A DNA stretch of 64,000 nt from Actinomadura opuntiae (GCF_030283205.1 NZ_JASNWF010000002.1:547828-611827), one strand, 5' to 3'; shown: positions 52,057-61,187, counted from the stretch's first letter. Notes: generated by a model from the letters alone, not told the origin. Numbers and translations are program-made.

Positions 52057-52977
52057 GTGCTTCGTCAGGCGTTGCTGTTCGCGTCGCGTAGTAACGGCGC
52101 GCGCCGGATCGTGCAGACCGCGCCGTTCACCGGCGACGTCGTCCGCCGCTTCGTCGCGGGGGAGACGATCGAGGACGCGGCGCGCGTCACCGAGGAGCTG
52201 ACCGCCGAGGGGCTGCTCGTCACGCTGGACGTCCTCGGCGAGGGCACCGAGGACGGTGACCGGGCCGAGGCGAACGCCGACCACTACGTGGGGCTGCTCG
52301 AACGGCTCGGGACGGCGGGCCTCGGCACGCGCGCCGAGGTGTCGGTGAAGCCGTCGGCGATCGGACTGACCCTCAGCGAGGACCTCGCCTTGGAGAACGC
52401 GCGCCGCATCTGCGGCGCGGCCCGCTCCGCCAGTACGACGGTCACGCTCGACATGGAAGAGCACACCTCGGTCGACGCGACGCTGCGGATCCTCCACGAA
52501 CTGCGCCGCGACTTCCCCGACGTGGGCGCCGTCATCCAGGCGTACCTGCGGCGCGCGGAGGAGCATTGCGCCGAGCTGGCGTACGAGGGTTCTCGCGTAC
52601 GGCTGTGCAAGGGCGCCTATGCCGCGCCCGAAGCGGTGGCCTTCACCGACAAGGAAGAGATCGACAAGTCGTACGTGCGCTGTATGAAGGTCCTGATGGC
52701 GGGCAAGGGCTACCCGATGCTCGCCACGCACGACCCGCGCCTCATCGACATCGGCGGCGCGCTGGCCGTGCTGAACGAGCGTGACGCCGACACCTTCGAG
52801 TACCAGATGCTCTACGGCATCCGCGCGCAGGAGCAGCGCCGCCTGGCCGGGAAGGGCGCGCAGGTCCGCGTGTACGTCGCCTACGGCCAGGAGTGGTACG
52901 AGTACTTCATGCGGCGGCTCGCCGAGAAGCCGGCCAACCTCCGGCTGTTCGCGCGCTCCCTCGTCGGCCGCGCCTGA
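52057..52977 (+). CDS. proline dehydrogenase (monofunctional)
   Basis: FAD enzyme oxidising proline to P5C at the membrane-facing cytoplasm. 306 residues, beta8-alpha8 barrel with VSVKPSAIGLTLSEDLALENAR, TLDMEEHTSVDATLRIL, VIQAYLRRAEEHCAEL, RVRLCKGAYAAPEA, PMLATHDPRLI and FEYQMLYGIR. GTG 52057 matches the family N-terminus (LRQALLFASRSNGARRIV) and has AAGGGG upstream. No P5C dehydrogenase gene is nearby; the P5C-reducing proC follows instead. An in-frame ATG at 52015 is unlikely. Confidence 0.94.
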   Translation: MLRQALLFASRSNGARRIVQTAPFTGDVVRRFVAGETIEDAARVTEELTAEGLLVTLDVLGEGTEDGDRAEANADHYVGLLERLGTAGLGTRAEVSVKPSAIGLTLSEDLALENARRICGAARSASTTVTLDMEEHTSVDATLRILHELRRDFPDVGAVIQAYLRRAEEHCAELAYEGSRVRLCKGAYAAPEAVAFTDKEEIDKSYVRCMKVLMAGKGYPMLATHDPRLIDIGGALAVLNERDADTFEYQMLYGIRAQEQRRLAGKGAQVRVYVAYGQEWYEYFMRRLAEKPANLRLFARSLVGRA

Positions 52978-52979
52978 AC

Positions 52980-53013
52980 GGCGTCCGACCGGCGTCCGAC
53001 CGGTGTCCGGACC
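52980..53013. repeat. 11-bp tandem repeat, three units
   Basis: GGCGTCCGACC at 52980-52990 and 52991-53001, then a third, slightly altered unit to 53013. It lies two bases after the proline dehydrogenase stop. Confidence 0.6.
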
Positions 53014-53086
53014 CGGGGCCCGCGCCGCGTCAGGGCCGCGCCGATAGGGTGGTGCGGTCACTGGATCCCCACGTCAAGGTATGCCG

Positions 53087-53881
53087 ATGATCGCGATTCT
53101 GGGTGCCGGGAAGATGGGCGAGGCGCTGCTGTCCGGGGTGCTCCGGGCCGGCCGCCGCCCGTCCGAGCTGGTGGCGACCGCGCGCCGCGAGGAGCGCGCG
53201 GCGCTGCTGCGCGAGCGCTACGGCATCGAGACGGTGTCCAACGCCGACGCCGCCGCCAAGGCCGGGACCCTGGTCCTGGCGGTGAAGCCGCAGGACATGG
53301 ACGCGCTGCTTGGCGAGATCTGCCCGCATGTCGGCGGCGACCGGCTGGTCATCTCGATGGCGGCGGGCATCCCGACGGCCTTCATCGAGGAGCGGCTGCC
53401 CGCCGGGATCCCGGTGGTCCGGGTCATGTCGAACACGCCCGTCCACGTGGACGAGGCGATGAGCGTGATCTCGGCGGGGTCGCACGCGGGCGAGGAGCAC
53501 CTGAGGCTCGCCGAGGAGCTGCTGTCGCCGGTCGGCAAGGTGCTGCGCATCCCCGAGTCGCTGCAGGACGGCGCCACGGCGCTGTCGGGCAGCGGGCCCG
53601 CCTACTTCTACTACCTCGTCGAGGCGATGGTGGACGCCGGGATCCTGCTCGGCATGCCGCGCGCCGCCGCGCTGGAGATGGTGATCCAGTCCGCCGTCGG
53701 CGCCGCGGTCATGCTGCGCGACTCCGGCGAGCACCCGGTACTGCTGCGCGAGGCCGTCACGTCGCCGGGCGGGACGACGATCTCCGCGATCCGGGAGCTG
53801 GAGCGGCACGGCGTCCGCGCGGCGGTCCTGGAGGCGATCGAGGCGGCCCGCAACCGGGGCCGCGAACTCGCCGGCGGCTGA
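53087..53881 (+). CDS. proC: pyrroline-5-carboxylate reductase
   Basis: Reduces P5C to proline with NAD(P)H. 264 residues from ATG 53087: AAGG lies 7 bp upstream. ATG 53081 would add two residues. Rossmann motif MIAILGAGKMGEALLSGVL, VLAVKPQDMDALL, VRVMSNTPVHVDEAMSVIS and the dimer/substrate helix DGATALSGSGPAYFYYLVEAMVDAGILLGM and SPGGTTISAIREL are all present. Placed next to proline dehydrogenase, so both directions of the proline-P5C step are encoded together. Confidence 0.95.
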   Translation: MIAILGAGKMGEALLSGVLRAGRRPSELVATARREERAALLRERYGIETVSNADAAAKAGTLVLAVKPQDMDALLGEICPHVGGDRLVISMAAGIPTAFIEERLPAGIPVVRVMSNTPVHVDEAMSVISAGSHAGEEHLRLAEELLSPVGKVLRIPESLQDGATALSGSGPAYFYYLVEAMVDAGILLGMPRAAALEMVIQSAVGAAVMLRDSGEHPVLLREAVTSPGGTTISAIRELERHGVRAAVLEAIEAARNRGRELAGG

Positions 53882-53971
53882 GCCGCCTCCCTCCCTCCGA
53901 CCCCCTCCCGGCAAAAAAGTTCAATTCCGAATGATCCGGTTGATCCGGGCAGGGGTGCGGGGACGTGTAAG

Positions 53972-53992
53972 GGAGTATGGGACTCATACTCC
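53972..53992 (+). promoter_or_regulatory. hairpin enclosing the start codon of the small membrane protein
   Basis: GGAGTATG (53972-53979) pairs perfectly with CATACTCC (53985-53992) over a 5-base loop. The stem includes the GGAG ribosome-binding site and the ATG at 53977, so folding would hide both. Confidence 0.65.
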
Positions 53993-54408
53993 GACTGCTG
54001 GTCGCCGCGGGACTCGCCGCGGACGCCGTCGTGCACTGGAGGTTCGCTCCCCAGATGGCGTTCGTGGAGGGCGGTTCCGTCCACGGCGACCTGCTCTTCC
54101 GCATCCAGGCCGGGGTCGCCGCCGTGGTGGCGGTGATCGTCCTCACCTACGCGGCCCGCTGGTCGTACGCGCTGGCGTTCCTGGTGGCCGGGAGCGCGGT
54201 CGGCGCGCTGCTGCTCTACTACTACGTCGACGTGGGCGCGCTCGGTCCGCTGCCGAACATGCACGAGCCCGTCTGGTACACCGAGAAGACGATCAGCCTG
54301 GTCGGCGAGGGCGTGGCGACGGTGGCGGCGGCGATCGGCTTCCTCACCGTCCGGCGCGGGCGCCGCGGCGAGGCGGAGTACGAGCGCGAGCACGCCCACC
54401 TCTTCTGA
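53977..54408 (+). CDS. small four-helix membrane protein
   Basis: 143 residues with four predicted helices (about 3-20, 41-63, 66-86 and 104-124) and a charged C-terminus ending in YEREHAHLF. The loop between helices 1 and 2 is VHWRFAPQMAFVEGGSVHGD. The general pattern resembles many small actinobacterial membrane proteins of unknown function. Its GGAG site is one base from the ATG and is enclosed with it in a hairpin (53972-53992), an unusual arrangement. No partner gene is evident; proC lies 95 bp upstream. Confidence 0.78.
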   Translation: MGLILRLLVAAGLAADAVVHWRFAPQMAFVEGGSVHGDLLFRIQAGVAAVVAVIVLTYAARWSYALAFLVAGSAVGALLLYYYVDVGALGPLPNMHEPVWYTEKTISLVGEGVATVAAAIGFLTVRRGRRGEAEYEREHAHLF

Positions 54409-54469
54409 CCGGAGCGCGGCCCGGGATCGGCGCACGCGGGGTGACCGGCGAATTCCCTAGCGTGGCTAA

Positions 54470-54528
54470 TGATCTTGGTTTTCGGGGGAAACGATCAGTT
54501 CCGCGGCTACCATCCCTGTTGATCTTGG
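54470..54528 (+). repeat. direct repeat TGATCTTGG, 50 bp apart
   Basis: TGATCTTGG begins at 54470 and 54520, each followed a few bases later by TTCGGGGGA. The second copy ends at the ribosome-binding region of the 54-residue gene. The exact 50-bp spacing is close to five helical turns. Confidence 0.55.
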
Positions 54529-54549
54529 AATCTTCGGGGGAGGCGCGGA

Positions 54550-54714
54550 ATGGACGACCGGAGGCGGCGGGCCGCGGACGCGGCGGTCCCGGTGGAGCGG
54601 ACGCCGCTGCACCGGGTCCTGACCAGGCTGCGGGTGCCCCGCTTCATGGCCGACCACGCGGCGGCGCTGCTGGCCGCCCACCGGCGCCCGCCCGCCAAGC
54701 GCGACGACCGCTGA
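54550..54714 (+). CDS. small basic protein, 54 residues
   Basis: Starts MDDRRRRAADAAVPVERTP and has further basic and hydrophobic segments, LHRVLTRLRVPRFMADHAAALLAAHRR, that could form two amphipathic helices. Net charge is strongly positive. ATG 54550 follows GGGGGAGG within 8-9 bp. No family is recognised. It stops one base before the stop of the convergent esterase. Codon use fits the neighbours, so it is probably real though unproven. Confidence 0.5.
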   Translation: MDDRRRRAADAAVPVERTPLHRVLTRLRVPRFMADHAAALLAAHRRPPAKRDDR

Positions 54715-54715
54715 C

Positions 54716-55714
54716 CTACGCCGCCACCTCCGGCTTCTCGGACGCCCCGAGCGCCGGCGTCGTGACGGACCGGACGAAGCGCGCGGCGTCCCGCATGGCC
54801 GCGGCGGCCTCCGGCAGCACCCGGTTCAGCATCTGGAAGACGTGCATCTGCCCCTTCCAGACCTGGAGCTCGCAGTCGGCGCCCGCGGCGGTCAGCGCGT
54901 CCGCGAGCGCCCGCGCCTCGTCGCGCAGCACCTCGGCGCCGCCGACCTGGATCAGCACCGGCGGTGTATCGGTCCACGCGCAGGTGAGCAGGGCCAGCCG
55001 CGGGTCGTCGAATCCGGCCGGCCCCACTACGAGGCGGGCGACCCGCTGCGCCGCGTAGGCGCTGATGTACGGGTCGCGAGCGCGGCGCTGCGCACGGGTG
55101 GACAGCTCGCAGGTCAGGTCGACCCACGGGGAGAACAGGACGATCCCGGCCGGGGACGGCAGCCCCGTCCGGCAGATCTCGCCCGCCAGCGTGGCGGCCA
55201 GGTGCCCGCCCGCCGAGTCGCCCGCCACGACGATGCCGGACGCGGGCACGCCCCGGTCGAGCAGCCAGCGGTAGGCGGCGACGGCGTCGTCGAGCGCGGC
55301 GGGGAACGGGTGCTCGGGCGCGAGCCGGTAGCGGGGGACCAGCACCGGCAGCCCGGTGTCCAGGGCCAGCCGGGACGTGATGGGGCGATGGGTGCGGGGC
55401 GAGCAGACGACGTAACCGCCGCCGTGCAGGTAGAGGATCGCGCCGGGTGGCGCGACCTCGCCGGGCGGCGCGCCGGCGTCGCGGGGGACGACCCACTCGC
55501 CCTTGACCGGATGCCCGCCGCCGCTCTCGATCCGCGGATCGTGCAGCGGGACGATCCGGACCCGGGAGCCGGTCCGCATCAGCAGCGCCGCGGCGTCCAC
55601 GGCGGAGCGGGCGGTACGGATGCTGCCAGCATGGCCGGGGACGCGGTGCATGAAGGGGTGCACGCCCAGGCGGAGCGCGCCGGAGATCGCGCGGCTGCGG
55701 ACGCTCTGGTCCAT
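54716..55714 (-). CDS. alpha/beta hydrolase, hormone-sensitive-lipase type esterase
   Basis: 332 residues. Oxyanion motif ILYLHGGGYVVCSP (HGGG), nucleophile GIVVAGDSAGGHLAATLA (GDSAGG), Asp in the LIQVGGAEVLRDEA region and His in WKGQMHVFQML. This is the bacterial HSL esterase class. ATG 55714 with AGG five bases upstream is preferred over GTG 55720. The AT-rich divergent promoter region with a dyad (55761) separates it from acuC. Confidence 0.92.
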   Translation of the reverse strand: MDQSVRSRAISGALRLGVHPFMHRVPGHAGSIRTARSAVDAAALLMRTGSRVRIVPLHDPRIESGGGHPVKGEWVVPRDAGAPPGEVAPPGAILYLHGGGYVVCSPRTHRPITSRLALDTGLPVLVPRYRLAPEHPFPAALDDAVAAYRWLLDRGVPASGIVVAGDSAGGHLAATLAGEICRTGLPSPAGIVLFSPWVDLTCELSTRAQRRARDPYISAYAAQRVARLVVGPAGFDDPRLALLTCAWTDTPPVLIQVGGAEVLRDEARALADALTAAGADCELQVWKGQMHVFQMLNRVLPEAAAAMRDAARFVRSVTTPALGASEKPEVAA

Positions 55715-55760
55715 CGGCACCTCACTCGCTGTTTCCGTTGTGTTATATACATTCCCCTTT

Positions 55761-55778
55761 ATGTTGTGTAATCAACAT
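55761..55778. promoter_or_regulatory. AT-rich inverted repeat between esterase and acuC
   Basis: ATGTTG (55761-55766) and CAACAT (55773-55778) with a 6-bp spacer, in a 75-bp stretch of low GC content that contrasts with the genome average. It may be an operator for either divergent gene. Confidence 0.55.
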
Positions 55779-55857
55779 CACTGTTCTGTTGCGACGTATG
55801 CCGTGTGTGGCGGGGTCTGTGATCCTGGCCACCGGCCCGCCGCGATACCGTGAGGTC

Positions 55858-57072
55858 ATGAGCGTCGCGCCGCCGTCCCCGCCGCCCTCCTCCGGCGGCT
55901 GCGGGCTGGAGGTCTTCTGGGACGACCGGCTCGTCTCCTACGACTTCGGGCCCGGTCACCCCATGAACCCGGTCCGCGTCGAGCTGACGATGGCGCTGGC
56001 GCGCGACCTCGGCGTCCTGGACCGCTCCGGCGTGCGGGTCTCGCGGTTCGAGCCGGCCGGCGACAAGCTCCTGCGGCTGGTGCACGAGGAGGCCTACATC
56101 GCGGCCGTCAAGCACGCGGGCGCGACCGGCCTGCCCGAGCCCCGGTACGGCCTCGGCACCGACGACAACCCGGTCTTCCTCGGCATGCACGAGGCGTCCG
56201 CGCTGGTCGCCGGCGCCTCGGTCGCGGCGGCGGAGGCGGTCTGGACGGGCCGCGCCGAGCACGCCGCGAACATCTCCGGCGGCCTGCACCACGCGCTGAG
56301 CGGCGCCGCGAGCGGCTTCTGCGTCTACAACGACCCGGCCATCGCGATCGCGTGGCTGCTGCAGAACGGCGCCGAGCGCGTCGCCTATGTCGACATCGAC
56401 GTGCACCACGGCGACGGCGTCCAGGCCGCCTTCTACGACGACCCGCGCGTCCTGACCATCAGCCTGCACGAGTCGCCGCGCACGCTGTTCCCCGGCACCG
56501 GCCTGCCGACCGAGACCGGCGCCGACGGCACGGCGGTCAACGTCGCGCTGCCGCCGGGCACGAACGACGCGGCCTGGCTGCGCGCGTTCGACGCGATCGT
56601 CCCGCAACTGCTGCGCCGGTTCCGCCCGCAGGTGCTCGTCACCCAGCAGGGCGCCGACGGCCACGCGCTCGACCCCCTGGCGCACCTGATCCTCACCGTC
56701 GACGGGCAGCGGACCGCCTACGCGGCGCTGCACCGGCTCGCGCACGAGACGGCCGGCGGCCGCTGGGTGCTGACCGGTGGCGGCGGCTACGAGCTGGTCC
56801 AGGTCGTCCCGCGCGCCTGGACGCACCTGCTGGCGGAGGCGTCCGGCGACCCGATCCCGCCGAGCACCGAGACGCCGCGGGACTGGCGCGAGTTCGTCCG
56901 GCAACGGACCGAGGAGATCGCCCCGCTCCGGATGACGGACGGGACGGACGTCGTGGAGGTGCACCGGTGGGGGAACGGCTACGACCCGGCGAGCCCGGTC
57001 GACCAGGCGATCCTGGCGACCCGGCGGGAGGTCTTCCCCGAACACGGCCTCGACCCGATGACGGACGAGTGA
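55858..57072 (+). CDS. acuC: acetoin utilization protein AcuC / histone deacetylase-fold enzyme
   Basis: 404 residues, class I HDAC fold. Zinc and catalytic residues: ISGGLHHALSGAASGFCVYNDPAIAI, VAYVDIDVHHGDGVQAAFYDD, ISLHESPRTLFPGTG, TQQGADGHALDPLAHL and LTGGGGY with catalytic Tyr. Bacterial AcuC deacetylates acetyl-CoA synthetase and other proteins. ATG 55858 keeps a Pro/Ser-rich 17-residue start. The stop overlaps the ATG of a 14-codon mini-ORF (TGATG). Confidence 0.94.
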   Translation: MSVAPPSPPPSSGGCGLEVFWDDRLVSYDFGPGHPMNPVRVELTMALARDLGVLDRSGVRVSRFEPAGDKLLRLVHEEAYIAAVKHAGATGLPEPRYGLGTDDNPVFLGMHEASALVAGASVAAAEAVWTGRAEHAANISGGLHHALSGAASGFCVYNDPAIAIAWLLQNGAERVAYVDIDVHHGDGVQAAFYDDPRVLTISLHESPRTLFPGTGLPTETGADGTAVNVALPPGTNDAAWLRAFDAIVPQLLRRFRPQVLVTQQGADGHALDPLAHLILTVDGQRTAYAALHRLAHETAGGRWVLTGGGGYELVQVVPRAWTHLLAEASGDPIPPSTETPRDWREFVRQRTEEIAPLRMTDGTDVVEVHRWGNGYDPASPVDQAILATRREVFPEHGLDPMTDE

Positions 57073-57116
57073 TGGCCGGACGGGCGGCGGTCCGGCGAGC
57101 GGCGGCGGGCGAGTGA
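57072..57116 (+). CDS. 14-codon mini-ORF linking acuC and the phosphatase-like gene
   Basis: ATG at 57072 overlaps the acuC stop by one base; its own TGA (57114-57116) shares its last base with the ATG of the next gene. Encodes MAGRAAVRRAAAGE. Both junctions read GAGTGATGGC. The product is too short for a known family, and translation coupling is the more likely role. It may also be chance. Confidence 0.35.
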   Translation: MAGRAAVRRAAAGE

Positions 57117-57988
57117 TGGCGGAGACCGGCAAGCCCCCCACGCGCGAGGAGCTGCGCGCGCACCTGGTCCGCACGATGATCGCGGGCGACGTGGCGACGC
57201 CGCGGCAGAACAACCTGCTGCACTACCGGCGGATGGCGGCCGGCAACCCGTACTACCAGTTCGGGCTGGAGCTCAAGCCGTCGTGGACGGAGCGCTCGGT
57301 GCTGGAGATGATGGTCGAGCGCTGCGGCGTGAACCCGGACCCGGGGCACGTGTACGGCGACGACACCATCGACCCCGAGATCACCATCGACGCGCTGGAG
57401 GCGATGGGCGACCGCATCGGCCTCGCGGCGCGCCGCAGGGAGAACGTGGTGGTCGCGACCGGGCACCCGGCCACGCTGACCCCGGTGTACCAGGCCGTCG
57501 CGCGGGCGCTGGAGGGCGCCGGGTGCCGGATCCTGACCCCGGCCGCGGGCTGGACGTACGAGATCGACGTCGACTACGGCGGCTCGGACCTGCGCCGGAT
57601 CGTCTACGCCGAGCCGGGCGTGGCGATGCTGGAGGGCGAGGACTTCCGCACGCACCACACGCACGACCCGCACCCGATGGAGGCGATGCTCCGCGAGCTC
57701 GCCGCCGGGACCGGCGCCGCGTCCGGTGGTACCGGCGGGAGCACGGGCGGCGATCCGGAGGCTTGGCCGGATCTGGCCATCGCGGACCACGGCTGGGCGG
57801 GCGCGGCCGGGCAGGCCGGCATCGACACCGTCGGATTCGCCGACTGCAACGACCCGGCGCTGTTCGCCGGCGCCGCCGAAGGCAAGGTCGACGTGGTCGT
57901 CCCGCTGGACGACGGCGTATCGCCGCACCATTACGCCCCCTTGACGGCCTACCTCCTCGCCCGGGCGGGCCTGTACTCCGGGGATTGA
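57116..57988 (+). CDS. conserved actinobacterial protein, phosphatase-like
   Basis: 290 residues. Distinct motifs: RTMIAGDVATPRQNNLLHYRRMA near the start, VVATGHPATLTPVYQAVARALEGAGC, HTHDPHPMEAMLREL, and the C-terminal block AIADHGWAGAAGQAGIDTVGFADCNDPALF then VPLDDGVSPHHY. The family is called phosphatase in related genomes, as far as I recall; the catalytic residues are not established. It follows acuC and precedes the BdtA-like regulator, a conserved order. A Gly/Ser-rich insert occurs near residues 200-215. Confidence 0.7.
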   Translation: MAETGKPPTREELRAHLVRTMIAGDVATPRQNNLLHYRRMAAGNPYYQFGLELKPSWTERSVLEMMVERCGVNPDPGHVYGDDTIDPEITIDALEAMGDRIGLAARRRENVVVATGHPATLTPVYQAVARALEGAGCRILTPAAGWTYEIDVDYGGSDLRRIVYAEPGVAMLEGEDFRTHHTHDPHPMEAMLRELAAGTGAASGGTGGSTGGDPEAWPDLAIADHGWAGAAGQAGIDTVGFADCNDPALFAGAAEGKVDVVVPLDDGVSPHHYAPLTAYLLARAGLYSGD

Positions 57989-58327
57989 CCTTGCTTACCT
58001 TCCGGGGCGGCCGCCGGGCCCGCCGCCGGGTGGGACACGGCTGCCGTAACGGTGTTCGTGGGCTTGCGCGGCCCTGCCGCGAACCTCTGAGTCGCAGGTC
58101 ATCGGCTGTTTTCGATTGACATCCGCTCGGCCGCGACGGGCCGTGCCGCCGGCTTCGCGCTCCGTGCGGCAGCGGCCCGGCGGCCGGCCGGCCGGGGGCG
58201 GATACGGAAATGTGCGGAACTCCCCTCTTGCGACTGCCGATACGCGATTTACGCTGGAGGAAGTACACGTGCGTGATCAAAGTCACCCGAAGGGCCGGTG
58301 CGCGGCACGTGTGGAAGAGGGCGTCCG
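57989..58327. other. promoter region of the BdtA-like gene
   Basis: 339 bp without a gene. It is very GC-rich near 58140-58200 and turns AT-richer in the last 120 bp. It includes a promoter candidate (58228-58255) about 70 bp before the start codon. Confidence 0.5.
58228..58255 (+). promoter_or_regulatory. promoter of the BdtA-like gene
   Basis: TTGCGA (58228-58233), 16-bp spacer, TACGCT (58250-58255). A start near 58262 gives a leader of about 65 nt. Confidence 0.45.
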
Positions 58328-58531
58328 ATGAGCTCAGGCGAGCGACCTCTCAGCGAGGTCAGGTTCCTGACCGTGGCCGAAGTGGCCTCGGTGATGCGGG
58401 TGTCCAAGATGACCGTCTACCGCCTCGTCCACTCGGGCGAGCTTCCCGCCATCCGGGTGGGCCGCTCGTTCCGGGTCCCCGAACAGGCCGTTCACGACTA
58501 CCTGCGCGACGCGTACATCGAAGCCGGATAA
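58328..58531 (+). CDS. HTH_17 (excisionase-type, BldC/BdtA-like) DNA-binding protein
   Basis: 67 residues: FLTVAEVASVMRVSKMTVYRLVHSGELPAIRVGRSFRVPEQAVHDYLRD, a MerR-like winged helix without dimerisation or effector domain. It closely matches the actinomycete BdtA protein, the product of a gene regulated by BldD in Streptomyces, and is related to BldC. ATG 58328 with AGAGGG upstream. Flanked by its own promoter and a terminator, so it is a monocistron. Confidence 0.9.
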   Translation: MSSGERPLSEVRFLTVAEVASVMRVSKMTVYRLVHSGELPAIRVGRSFRVPEQAVHDYLRDAYIEAG

Positions 58532-58560
58532 CGGGTGCGTGCGGGGGCCGCCGGCACCCG
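58532..58560 (+). terminator. terminator hairpin after the BdtA-like gene
   Basis: CGGGTGC (58532-58538) pairs with GCACCCG (58554-58560), directly after the stop codon. Loop of 15 bases. Confidence 0.5.
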
Positions 58561-58977
58561 CCGAACCTGCCACCCGGCAGTGCAGGGGGCGCCGGGACGG
58601 GCCGTGAGGACCGTTCCGGAGCTGGGGAAACAGGACGAGGACCGGCCGGTGGCCGGCAGGCCGCCGCAGCCGGCGACCGGGCGGCCGGGGCATTCCCGAT
58701 GCCCCGCGCCACCCCCGGTCCGGAGCCGGTCCGGACACCGCGGGACGGGCGGGTGCCACCCCGCCGTCCGCCCCGCGCGGCACAGTGCCCGGCATCACGC
58801 GGCGCGCCGTGACCAGGGCGCGCGGCGCGGTGCCGGACTCCGCGCGCCATGCCGCGGCGAGATCTCCACCTGCGCAGCGGTACCCTTGGGCAGCGGACCG
58901 TGCGCGCGTTTCGAGTCATGCTCGCCTGCGGCACGTTCGTCTCCTGCACAACACCCGATTACGCCGAGCGAGGTCTC
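58561..58977. other. gene-free stretch before bS22
   Basis: Very GC-rich until 58860, then the bS22 leader. A TACCCT (58882-58887) could be its -10 box. No other gene is visible. Confidence 0.4.
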
Positions 58978-59076
58978 GTGGGCTCTGTCATCAAGAAGCG
59001 CCGCAAGCGGATGGCCAAGAAGAAGCACCGCAAGCTGCTGAAGAAGACGCGCATCCAGCGCCGCAACAAGAAGTGA
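58978..59076 (+). CDS. 30S ribosomal protein bS22 (AURKAIP1/COX24-type)
   Basis: 32 residues: starts GSVIKKRRKRMAKKKHRK and continues with LLKKTRIQRRNKK, the highly basic bS22 protein found in actinobacterial ribosomes near the decoding region. Among the shortest ribosomal proteins. GTG start at 58978 after a GAGG site. The next gene, an epimerase, starts 38 bp after its stop and may be cotranscribed, an order also found in other actinomycetes. Confidence 0.92.
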   Translation: MGSVIKKRRKRMAKKKHRKLLKKTRIQRRNKK

Positions 59077-59114
59077 GCACGCCGGTCGCTCAGCCGTAAG
59101 GGGTGGGGCGCACA

Positions 59115-60128
59115 GTGCCTGCCAAGCCCGTCGCCGCTGCCCGTGTCGTCCTCGTCACGGGCGTCTCCCGGTTCCTCGGGGCGCGGGTCGCGCACGCCCT
59201 GCAGGCCGACCCGGGCATCGAGCGGGTCATCGGGGTGGACACGGTTCCGCCCACGATGCCGCTCGGCCGGACCGAGTTCGTGCGGGTCGACATCCGCACG
59301 CCCGGCATCGCCAAGATCATCTCCTCCGCGCGGGTCGACACCGTGGTGCACCTCAACCTGGTCACCTCGGCGTCGGTGCCGCGGGCGAAGGTGAAAGAGC
59401 TGAACGTCATCGGGACGATGCAGCTGCTCGGCGCGTGCCAGCGCTCGCCCGACGCGCGCAAGCTCGTCGTGCGGTCCTCGGCCGCGGTCTACGGCTCCTC
59501 GCCGATGGACCCGGCCGTGTTCACCGAGCGGGACGAGCCCGTCGAGGCGCCGACGTCCGGGTACGCCAAGGACGCCGTCGAGGTCGAGGGGTACGTCCGC
59601 GGGCTGACGCGGCGCCGCTCCGACCTGACGGTGTCGGTGCTGCGGTTCGCGAACTTCCTCGGGCCCGGCGTCGACTCGCCGCTGACGCGCTACCTGCGCA
59701 TGCCCGTCGTCCCGACGGTGCTGGGCTTCGATCCGCGGCTGCAGTTCGTGCACGAGGACGACGGCGTCGAGGTGCTGCGGCGGATGACCGTCGAGGACCA
59801 TCCCGGCTGCTACAACGTGGCCGGCGACGGCGTGCTGCTGCTGTCGCAGGCGCTGCGCCGCGCGGGCCGCCCGTACGTGCCCGTCCCGGCTCCGTCCATC
59901 TCGCTGATGGGCGACATGGGACGGCGGTTCGCGGGCATGTCGGGGTTCTCGCCCGAACTGCTGCGCTGGCTCACCTACGGCCGGGTCATCGACACGACGG
60001 CCCTGGAGGACGAGCTGGCGTGGCGTCCGAAGTACGGGTCGGAGGCGGCGTTCGCCGACTTCGCCGCCACCCGGGGCCTCGGACGCCACGGGCCGGCCGC
60101 CCGGCTGGCCTCGCTGCTGCGCGGCTGA
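59115..60128 (+). CDS. NAD-dependent epimerase/dehydratase (extended SDR)
   Basis: 337 residues. N-terminal Rossmann motif VVLVTGVSRFLGARVAHAL (GxxxFLG), VVRSSAAVYGSSPMDP, YAKDAVEVEGYV as catalytic Tyr-Lys variant (YxxxK is altered to YAKDA), and VLRFANFLGPGVDSPLTRYL. The substrate is a nucleotide sugar or similar. GTG 59115 is chosen over GTG 59103 because the AAGGGG site is better placed. It follows bS22 and precedes an acyltransferase 46 bp away. Confidence 0.85.
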   Translation: MPAKPVAAARVVLVTGVSRFLGARVAHALQADPGIERVIGVDTVPPTMPLGRTEFVRVDIRTPGIAKIISSARVDTVVHLNLVTSASVPRAKVKELNVIGTMQLLGACQRSPDARKLVVRSSAAVYGSSPMDPAVFTERDEPVEAPTSGYAKDAVEVEGYVRGLTRRRSDLTVSVLRFANFLGPGVDSPLTRYLRMPVVPTVLGFDPRLQFVHEDDGVEVLRRMTVEDHPGCYNVAGDGVLLLSQALRRAGRPYVPVPAPSISLMGDMGRRFAGMSGFSPELLRWLTYGRVIDTTALEDELAWRPKYGSEAAFADFAATRGLGRHGPAARLASLLRG

Positions 60129-60174
60129 CACGACGCCGGCGCGGCCCCCGGCCGCACGGTGGAAAGGAGGCAGG

Positions 60175-61152
<978 letters not shown>

Positions 61153-61187
61153 CGGACGGCGCCGGGGCGCGCCCCTAGAGTGATCGC

